From: Pseudomonadota bacterium
Lineage (GTDB): Bacteria; Pseudomonadota; Gammaproteobacteria; Pseudomonadales; Cellvibrionaceae
Direction of reading: 5' to 3'
Assembly (NCBI GenBank): GCA_023416875.1
Contig: JAEZGT010000004.1
Span: 1 to 10,578, forward strand
Length of the DNA stretch: 10,578 nucleotides
The notes beneath the pieces were generated by a model. It saw only the letters and a program-made list of their open reading frames with translations, made no database searches and was not told where the DNA came from. This document shows positions 5,366-10,578 of the stretch, piece by piece (positions within the stretch are counted from its first letter, which is position 1; the number at the start of each line of letters is the position of its first letter). Both the position numbers and the translations under genes were made by a program.

Positions 5366-7699
5366 ATGAAAATTAAAAAGTTATATCTTGCGCTGCTTTT
5401 AAGTGTGCCGACGGCCTGGGCCGCCGGGGCGGCAAAAACCGAAAAAGAAGAGCCGGGATACAAGCCAGCGGTTGTTGCGCGCGATTGGGCCTATAAGCCT
5501 GTGGCGGAACCGACAGTGCCCGCAGTTGAGCAGGACAAATGGGTGCGCACTCCCATTGATGCTTTTGTATTGGAAAGGCTCGAAGCCCACGGGTTGACGC
5601 CGGCTCCCGATGCAGACAGGGGGACTTTTATCCGTCGCGCCACACTAGACGCCTGGGGCCTGCTGCCCACACCGGAGGAAGTGGCGGAGTTCGAAAATGA
5701 CCGCTCTCCAGACGCCTATGAAAAACTGGTGGACCGCCTGTTGGCATCACCGCACTTCGGCGAGCGCCAGGCGCGCCGCTGGTTGGATCTGGCGCGTTAC
5801 GCCGATAGCTCAGGTTTTCAGAATGACGTGACCCGTCCGAACAACTGGCGTTATCGCGATTACGTGATTAACGCGTTCAATTCCGACAAGCCGTTTGACC
5901 AGTTTATTAAAGAGCAGATCGCCGGCGATGAACTATGGCCTGACAACCAGGAAGCACAGATTGCCACGGGCTTTTTGGCCGGCTATCCCGACAACGCCAA
6001 CTCCCGCGACTTGGTGCAGCGCCACTATCAGATCGCCACCGATATCACGGATCTGGTGGGCGAAACCTTCCTGGCGTCGACCATTGGTTGCGCCCGTTGC
6101 CACAACCATAAAGTCGACAAAATTACCCAGAAGGAATATTTCGAGCTGCAGGCGTATTTCTCGAATGTCGCCTTTAATGAAAGAACGCCTATCAAAGAGG
6201 GTAGCGAAACAGAATGGGATAAATCCTTTGCCGAGCAGCAGGCAATTTACCAGGATGCCACTAAGGAAATTCGCGCGGCACAAAAAGCCATAGTGGACGA
6301 AATTCGTGAAATTGGCCTGCAGTATTACAAAGAGCGTTATCTGACGGATAGCCGCGACGCGATTTTCAAACCTGAATCGCTGTGGACTCCCTTGGACCGC
6401 TGGGTAAATTTTCGCCTGAAAGCAGTGGTGAGTGAAAACAACATTGCCTCCTATCTGGGAGAAGCCAGCAAAAAAGGCTTTCCGGATTATTCATTGCGCT
6501 ATGTCGAACTCAAGCTTGAGTACGATCGTTTGCGTGAGGAATTGAAAAAATACGATAGCCTGAAACCTGCAGGCGGTTCTGCAACTTACACCACTGCGTT
6601 GGAACTCGGTCCAGAGCCAGTGCCAATTCATGTGCGCTTTACGGGTATTCACGAGCGTCCGCTTGAAGAGGTACAACCGGGCCTGCCTGCGCTCTGGAGC
6701 GGTGACAATGAGCCGGCTACCAGCCCGACTCAATCGTCCACCGGTCGCCGCAGCGCATTAGCCAATTGGATTGCCAGTCCGGAAAATCCGCTGACTCCCC
6801 GCGTTTATGTCAACCGTGTGTGGTCGCAATATTTTGCTCGCGGCATCGCCGGTACTCCGGGTGATTTTGGCCGCGCTGGCGAAAAACCGACGCATCCGGA
6901 ATTGCTGGATTATCTCGCGCATGAATTCGTGGATAACGGCTGGAGCGTTAAGAAGTTGCATCGGGAAATTCTGCTGTCCAGTGTTTATCGCCAATCCTCT
7001 GCGGAACGTGCGGACGTTCTCGCGGTAGATCCCAACAATCACTTGTTGGCGATTTATCCGCGCAAACGTCTTGAAGCTGAGGAAATTCGCGACGCACTTT
7101 TGTACGCATCTGGTGATTTAAATCCGACTATTGGTGGACCCGCCGTGTTCCCGCCGCTGCCGCCGAACCTCGGTGCCTCCGGTGTGGATTTCAACGGCGG
7201 CGGACTCTGGCCCGTGTCCCAAAATCCGGAAGATCACAAGCGTCGCAGCATTTACACCTTCGTGCGTCGCAGTATGCCGTACCCGCTGACCGCATCGTTC
7301 GATCCGGCCGATCCTTCCGCGCCACATCACAAGCGCAATGTGACGACGACGCCGCTGCAGGCTTTGACATTGTTTAACAGCGACATCGTAAGCAAATGGT
7401 CGCAATCTCTCGCAGGCCGGGTAATTAATGAGGCGGGAACCAATACCGATGCGCAGCTCGCGCACCTGTATCGAATCCTGTTCAGTCGCGAACCCAATCG
7501 CACGGAAAAATCCGCGCTGAAAAGCTTTTTGAAAGAACAGGAAAAAGTCATTCAGAGCAAAGCCTGGACCGATAAGTTTGAAGTTGCGGTGCCAACGGGC
7601 CTGCAGGGCAATCCTCCTTTGGATCCCTTCAAAGCCGCCGCATTGGTTGACTTGGTCCACACAGTAGCCAACTCCAACGATTTCGCTTATCGCTTTTGA
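5366..7699 (+). CDS. DUF1549/DUF1553 (planctomycete-type PSCyt2-PSD1) exported protein
   Basis: This large periplasmic protein belongs to the family found in great numbers in Planctomycetes and Verrucomicrobia; its reaction is not established. The 777 residues start with a Sec signal peptide (MKIKKLYLALLLSVPTAWA, cleavage near residue 19). A DUF1549 domain occupies about 60-271 and includes RRATLDAWGLLPTPEEV, RWLDLARYADSSG and the CxxCH site GCARCHNHK (Cys242, Cys245, His246). A charged, partly helical linker follows, then DUF1553 from about 463, with NPLTPRVYVNRVWSQYF, THPELLDYLAHEF, LHREILLSSVYRQ and a terminal LVHTVANSNDFAYRF. Many planctomycete relatives carry an extra N-terminal cytochrome domain (PSCyt1), which is absent here. 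CxxCH suggests covalent heme, but it could bind metal instead. ATG 5366 is chosen for its GTGGAG site and signal peptide over an in-frame ATG at 5273. It is followed by its usual partner, a DUF1501 gene. Confidence 0.93.
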   Translation: MKIKKLYLALLLSVPTAWAAGAAKTEKEEPGYKPAVVARDWAYKPVAEPTVPAVEQDKWVRTPIDAFVLERLEAHGLTPAPDADRGTFIRRATLDAWGLLPTPEEVAEFENDRSPDAYEKLVDRLLASPHFGERQARRWLDLARYADSSGFQNDVTRPNNWRYRDYVINAFNSDKPFDQFIKEQIAGDELWPDNQEAQIATGFLAGYPDNANSRDLVQRHYQIATDITDLVGETFLASTIGCARCHNHKVDKITQKEYFELQAYFSNVAFNERTPIKEGSETEWDKSFAEQQAIYQDATKEIRAAQKAIVDEIREIGLQYYKERYLTDSRDAIFKPESLWTPLDRWVNFRLKAVVSENNIASYLGEASKKGFPDYSLRYVELKLEYDRLREELKKYDSLKPAGGSATYTTALELGPEPVPIHVRFTGIHERPLEEVQPGLPALWSGDNEPATSPTQSSTGRRSALANWIASPENPLTPRVYVNRVWSQYFARGIAGTPGDFGRAGEKPTHPELLDYLAHEFVDNGWSVKKLHREILLSSVYRQSSAERADVLAVDPNNHLLAIYPRKRLEAEEIRDALLYASGDLNPTIGGPAVFPPLPPNLGASGVDFNGGGLWPVSQNPEDHKRRSIYTFVRRSMPYPLTASFDPADPSAPHHKRNVTTTPLQALTLFNSDIVSKWSQSLAGRVINEAGTNTDAQLAHLYRILFSREPNRTEKSALKSFLKEQEKVIQSKAWTDKFEVAVPTGLQGNPPLDPFKAAALVDLVHTVANSNDFAYRF

Positions 7700-7701
7700 T
7701 G

Positions 7702-7779
7702 TTTCCCCAGGGATGGCCCCCGGGCCATTCCGAAGACAGTTTCACCAGGGATGGCCCAGGGGGGCCGTCCCGAAAATAG
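7702..7779 (+). repeat. Two tandem 38-40 base units, each a GC-rich hairpin
   Basis: Unit 1 (7702-7739) and unit 2 (7740-7779) share the plan TTTC-CCAGGGATGGCCC, a short loop, then GGGCC-T-CCGAA-A-AG. A degenerate third unit start may follow at 7780. In unit 1, GGGATGGCCC (7710-7719) pairs with GGGCCATTCC (7722-7731). In unit 2 the same left arm (7748-7757) pairs with GGGCCGTCCC (7762-7771) around AGGG. The two differences between the right arms keep pairing by using G-U in plus-sense RNA, which points to a structured transcript rather than a DNA site. It fills most of the 129-base gap between the two core genes, where it could stabilise or separate the messages. It may be one copy of a dispersed genomic repeat. 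Confidence 0.72.
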
Positions 7780-7828
7780 CTTCAACTGGAATAAATGTTC
7801 TGAATTTTCTGAATTTGAGGATAACAAG

Positions 7829-9274
7829 ATGACAAACGAATCAAGACGCCACTTCCTGCAGCACACCGGTATAGGTTTGGGGGCTGCCGCCCTGACTGGT
7901 TTTATTCCGGGTCTCGGCACTATTAACGCTGCAACTGCTGCGGAATTAATCGATCCGCTGGCTCCGAAAGAGCCGCATTTTCCAGCGAAAATTAAATCCG
8001 TTGTCTGGCTCCACCAGAACGGCGCGCCCAGCACGCTTGATCTTTATGATTACAAACCTGACCTAATAAAATTGGCCGGCAAACCGGTGCCGGATTCATT
8101 TCTCACCGGTATCAAAACCAGTACCCAAGGCGGTGTGAACACCTTGTTCACCTCCAAACGCACCTGGAAACAATACGGTGAAAGCGGCGCATGGTTTTCT
8201 GATCTCGTGCCCAATCTTGCGCAGCACGCGGACAAACTCACGTTTATTAAATCCAGTGTGACCATCGGTGCGACGCATGATATTTCGATTTTGAAATTGA
8301 ATACCGGTGATTTGAATCCGGGCCGACCCTCTCTGGGTGCATGGATTTCCTACGCCCTCGGCAGCGCCAATCCGGATTTGCCGCCCTACGTGGTGATGTA
8401 CAACAGCCCCTCCGAACCGCGCGCAGGTTCCGCCAACTGGAATTCCGGATTCTTGCCGGCGGTTTATCAGGGCACCGCATTCCGTCCGGGTCCGTCACCC
8501 ATTTATTACCTGGAGCGCCCGGAATTGCGTACAGCGGATCAGCAGCGTAAATCTCTGGATTTATTGCGCCGTCTCAACCAGCTGGGTGGCGAGCGTTTCC
8601 CGTCGGATACGGAACTCAAAGCGCGCCTGCGTTCATACGATTTGGCGGATCGCATGCAAGTCACCGCACCCGAAGCGGTGGACCTGAGCAAAGAATCCGA
8701 CGCGACCAAAGAACTCTACGGCATTAACGATCCCATCAGCGGCAGCTACGGTACAACGCTGTTACGCGCGCGTCGCCTTGTTGAACGCGGTGTGCGTTTT
8801 ATCCAGGTGGTCAGCGGCGCGCCCGAAGGCGAATCCGACATTATCAGTTGGGATGCTCATGACGAGTTGGAAAAAAACCACGGTCTCATGGCGAAAATGG
8901 TGGATAAGCCCATCGCCGGTCTGCTGCATGATTTGAAGACTCTGGGTCTGCTGGAAACCACCCTGGTGGTCTGGACTTCTGAGTTTGGCCGCACCTCTTG
9001 GGGTGAAAGCGGCACCGGTCGCGACCACAACCCATGGGGTTACACCCAGTGGCTTGCGGGTGGCGGCTTGAAGGCCGGATATACCTACGGTGGCACCGAT
9101 GAAATCGGTTTGCAGGTTGCGGATAAAAACACCGCAGTGGACACCTACGATCTGCACGCAACAGTGCTGCATCTGCTTGGCCTCAACCACCTGAAAACCA
9201 CCTTTATCAACAATGGCCGCTCGGAACGCCCGACCGTGGTTTACGGCAAGGTGGTCAAGGATATTCTGGCCTGA
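7829..9274 (+). CDS. Tat-exported DUF1501 protein
   Basis: DUF1501 proteins are distant relatives of the alkaline phosphatase/sulfatase superfamily; their reaction is not established, and they are the regular genomic partner of DUF1549/DUF1553 proteins. The 481 residues begin with a twin-arginine signal, SRRHFLQHTGIG, with a hydrophobic stretch and likely cleavage near residue 38 (AATAA-EL). Family blocks are clear: VVWLHQNGAPSTLDLYDYKP (about 58-77), WDAHDELEKNH (341-351), TSEFGRT (383-389), GRDHNPWGYTQWLAGGG (397-413) and the C-terminal HATVLHLLGLNH (443-454). Asp342, His344, Glu385, Asp399, His400 and His443 are candidate metal ligands by position within these blocks, not proven. Length is normal for the family. 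ATG 7829 is chosen because GAGG lies eight bases upstream and it starts the Tat signal; an in-frame ATG at 7751 lies inside the hairpin repeat. Confidence 0.93.
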   Translation: MTNESRRHFLQHTGIGLGAAALTGFIPGLGTINAATAAELIDPLAPKEPHFPAKIKSVVWLHQNGAPSTLDLYDYKPDLIKLAGKPVPDSFLTGIKTSTQGGVNTLFTSKRTWKQYGESGAWFSDLVPNLAQHADKLTFIKSSVTIGATHDISILKLNTGDLNPGRPSLGAWISYALGSANPDLPPYVVMYNSPSEPRAGSANWNSGFLPAVYQGTAFRPGPSPIYYLERPELRTADQQRKSLDLLRRLNQLGGERFPSDTELKARLRSYDLADRMQVTAPEAVDLSKESDATKELYGINDPISGSYGTTLLRARRLVERGVRFIQVVSGAPEGESDIISWDAHDELEKNHGLMAKMVDKPIAGLLHDLKTLGLLETTLVVWTSEFGRTSWGESGTGRDHNPWGYTQWLAGGGLKAGYTYGGTDEIGLQVADKNTAVDTYDLHATVLHLLGLNHLKTTFINNGRSERPTVVYGKVVKDILA

Positions 9275-9299
9275 TCCGAAATGCGCGGCGTTTGATAGA

Positions 9300-9328
9300 C
9301 GGGAATGGCCTGGCGCGGCCGGGTCCCG
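9300..9328 (+). other. GC-rich hairpin after the DUF1501 gene, related to the tandem repeat
   Basis: CGGGA (9300-9304) pairs with TCCCG (9324-9328), and inside it GGCC (9307-9310) pairs with GGCC (9317-9320) around TGGCGC, with a small internal loop. Its arms GGGAATGGCC and GGCC-GGG-TCCC resemble the GGGATGGCCC / GGGCCGTCCC arms found after the DUF1549/DUF1553 gene. It starts 25 bases after the stop codon. Confidence 0.5.
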
Positions 9329-9360
9329 CCTGAGTCGCTGCGCTAACAGTCTCTCTCTTG

Positions 9361-9402
9361 GCGGTGCGGCACAACTGCGAATGTCCGCCACCGCACTTTT
9401 TT
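9361..9402 (+). terminator. Terminator-like hairpin immediately before the small cytochrome gene
   Basis: GCGGTG-CGG-ACA on the left arm (from 9361) pairs with TGT-CCG-CACCGC on the right arm (ending 9394), with one bulged C on each side and a loop of about eight bases. AC and six T residues (9397-9402) follow. This has the form of an intrinsic terminator for plus-strand transcription, but the next gene starts only 13 bases later at 9416. It may therefore lower, rather than end, transcription into the cytochrome genes, or close a DUF1549-DUF1501 message. Confidence 0.65.
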
Positions 9403-9415
9403 CTGGAAGAGGTTT

Positions 9416-9787
9416 ATGTCGAAGTTATTCGCGCCGATGTTAACGGCACTCTTGATTACCTCCACAGCGCTTGCCGATGTGGATATGGATTTGATGCAGA
9501 CGATTGAAGAGATCAACGACAGTTTGGCCTCCAATATTGCATTAGAAAAAGCCGAGCCTTCACTTAAAGACGCCAGCGAGTTGGCGGATCTATTTGTTGT
9601 AGTGGAAGAACATTACGTGAAGCAGCCGGACGCAGCGGATGCGGTAAATATTTCCCGCGAAAGCCGCGCACTGACTGCGGCCATTCTCACCGCTGTCGAA
9701 GCCCGCGATTTTGAGTCTGCCGCAAATTCGGCCACGGATTTATCCCGCGCTTGCCGCGCCTGTCATACTTTCTATCGCGAAGACTGA
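9416..9787 (+). CDS. Small exported one-heme cytochrome, class II-like (C-terminal CRACH)
   Basis: This is a predicted periplasmic electron carrier or heme protein. The 123 residues start with a Sec signal peptide (MSKLFAPMLTALLITSTALA, cleavage at about residue 20). The mature part is about 103 residues, rich in Ala, Glu and Asp and mostly helical by composition. The only heme site is CRACH (Cys113, Cys116, His117), seven residues from the end. A C-terminal CxxCH after a helical body is the layout of cytochrome c-prime and related four-helix-bundle class II cytochromes, though mature cytochrome c-prime is usually longer (about 125-130 residues). No close named homologue is recognised. The start ATG at 9416 has GGAAGAGG just upstream. 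It is followed after 12 bases by a two-heme cytochrome, suggesting a shared electron path with the DUF1549 and DUF1501 proteins. Confidence 0.78.
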   Translation: MSKLFAPMLTALLITSTALADVDMDLMQTIEEINDSLASNIALEKAEPSLKDASELADLFVVVEEHYVKQPDAADAVNISRESRALTAAILTAVEARDFESAANSATDLSRACRACHTFYRED

Positions 9788-9799
9788 CGCAGATATCTT

Positions 9800-10498
9800 A
9801 TGACGGTGGCGATTTTTTTACGTCGGCATATGAGCCGTAAACATGTTGGCTTGCTTTGGCGTTTGAATTTATTCATCGCCTTTGCAGTATCGGGGTGCGG
9901 CGCTTGGGCCGCGTCCCAGGCGGGCAATCCTGAGGCCGGCGCAATCAAGGCAGACGATGAACGCTGCCGTGAATGTCACGGTGATCACGGTGATGTGGAG
10001 GGCAATAATGAATCCATGAAAGTGCCGCGCCTCGCAGGACAGCATCCGGAGTATTTGCTCAAACAATTGCGGGATTTTGCCAGCGGAGCGCGCAAGCACG
10101 AATTTATGAATCGCGTGGCTGCGGACCTGGACCCATTGGATGCGGCGGACATCATCGCATTTTATGTTCAGCAAGGTGAGCAGGGTGCACGCGCAGCGGG
10201 ACGACAGCCACGCGCGGATATCGAGCGCTTGTATCGTGAAGGTGATCCGGCTCGTGGTTTGCTCGCTTGCGCATCCTGCCACGGTTGGGATGGCAAAACC
10301 TCTATCGCACAGCCTGGCATACCCGCAAATCTGATTCCGATCATCGGTGGGCAGGATCGCCATTATTTGGAAGAACAATTGCTTAACTGGCACAGCGGCG
10401 CGCGCAGCAACAGTCCGGCTGCAATTATGAATACTGCGGTCAAAAGCCTGACCACCGGTGAATTACAGGCTCTGGCGGAATACCTGGACGCGCTTTAA
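9800..10498 (+). CDS. Two-heme cytochrome c4-like protein
   Basis: This is a predicted periplasmic or membrane-anchored electron carrier with two class I heme c domains. The first domain has CRECHG (Cys56, Cys59, His60) with Met103 (KHEFMNRV) as likely distal ligand. The second has CASCHG (Cys157, Cys160, His161) with Met210 (SPAAIMNT). The paired motifs PRLAGQHPEYLLKQLRDF and IIGGQDRHYLEEQLLNW are typical of cytochrome c4, and the length fits. The N-terminus is a signal sequence. It contains VSGC, which fits a lipobox with lipidated Cys33, but AWA-AS just after it would also serve signal peptidase I. The ATG at 9800 follows the previous gene by 12 bases; an in-frame ATG at 9830 gives a tidier signal peptide. 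Neither has a good ribosome site, so the start is uncertain. Confidence 0.88.
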   Translation: MTVAIFLRRHMSRKHVGLLWRLNLFIAFAVSGCGAWAASQAGNPEAGAIKADDERCRECHGDHGDVEGNNESMKVPRLAGQHPEYLLKQLRDFASGARKHEFMNRVAADLDPLDAADIIAFYVQQGEQGARAAGRQPRADIERLYREGDPARGLLACASCHGWDGKTSIAQPGIPANLIPIIGGQDRHYLEEQLLNWHSGARSNSPAAIMNTAVKSLTTGELQALAEYLDAL

Positions 10499-10533
10499 TG
10501 CGGTTAAAAACTATTAACAAAGCGGAGAACAAC

Positions 10534-10578
10534 ATGAGACATTTTTGGTTGGCTGGCGTGATCAGCGCATTATTAACG
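10534..10578 (+). CDS. Start of an unidentified, probably exported protein (runs off the right edge)
   Basis: An ATG at 10534 follows a good GGAG ribosome site (10524-10527) by six bases and sits 35 bases after the cytochrome c4-like gene. Only 15 residues are visible: MRHFWLAGVISALLT. The basic start and hydrophobic run look like the beginning of a signal peptide or membrane anchor. It is almost certainly in the same operon. The product cannot be identified. Confidence 0.6.
   Translation, partial: MRHFWLAGVISALLT

Noticed and set aside
7118..7660. Minus-strand open frame of 180 codons opposite the DUF1553 domain.
   Set aside because: The plus strand encodes conserved DUF1553 blocks here; the opposite frame is a by-product of GC-rich codon use.
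7702..7779. CRISPR-like or attachment-site interpretation of the tandem repeat.
   Set aside because: There are only two directly abutting units with no unique spacers, and no cas or integrase gene is present; the stems explain the similarity better.
8762..9391. Minus-strand open frame of 209 codons opposite the end of the DUF1501 gene.
   Set aside because: It is antisense to the strongly conserved WDAHDELEKNH and SEFGRT blocks and runs through the terminator hairpin; no recognisable protein features.
1..10498. Idea that the plus-strand system is itself part of arsenic metabolism because it adjoins the ars operon.
   Set aside because: The operons are divergent with separate control regions, and none of the plus-strand proteins belongs to a known arsenite oxidase, arsenate respiration or organoarsenical family.

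Overview
The window looks like chromosome of a heterotrophic Gram-negative bacterium, most likely a gammaproteobacterium. The evidence is a Pseudomonas-style ars operon, Sec and Tat export signals, periplasmic c-type cytochromes, moderate GC and clear Shine-Dalgarno sites. A cellulolytic marine or soil lineage such as Cellvibrionaceae is a guess from general flavour, not something the sequence proves. No rRNA, tRNA, CRISPR array, transposase or phage gene is visible.

Region 1 (1-2190, minus strand) is a compact arsenic resistance operon read right to left: arsR, arsC (low-molecular-weight phosphatase type), an ACR3-type arsenite efflux gene, and the start of arsH, which runs off the left edge. 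The genes nearly touch, and three of the four start with GTG. A promoter-like pair and a 12-bp palindrome ATATGCGCATAT lie just upstream of arsR.

Region 2 (2396-5023, plus strand) runs divergently from ars. It encodes three exported proteins: an SMP-30/gluconolactonase-family lactonase, a Tat-exported dienelactone-hydrolase-family enzyme with its Cys-Asp-His triad intact, and a small four-cysteine lectin-like protein. A clear intrinsic terminator at 5153-5177 closes this unit.

Region 3 (5366-10578, plus strand) is the unusual part. It holds a DUF1549/DUF1553 protein with an internal CxxCH, a Tat-exported DUF1501 protein, a small one-heme cytochrome with a C-terminal heme site, a two-heme cytochrome c4-like protein, and the start of another probably exported protein. 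The DUF1549/DUF1553 plus DUF1501 pair is best known from Planctomycetes, where it is abundant and has no settled biochemical role. Here it sits with dedicated cytochromes, which suggests a periplasmic redox enzyme system. GC-rich hairpins of related sequence follow both core genes, and a terminator-like hairpin lies immediately before the first cytochrome, so expression within the operon may be graded.

A working model, which is inference, is that regions 2 and 3 form one periplasmic oxidative pathway. The DUF1549/DUF1553 and DUF1501 proteins would act on an extracellular or periplasmic substrate, the cytochromes would take electrons to the respiratory chain, and the lactonase and dienelactone hydrolase would open lactone products. 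The substrate cannot be read from the sequence.
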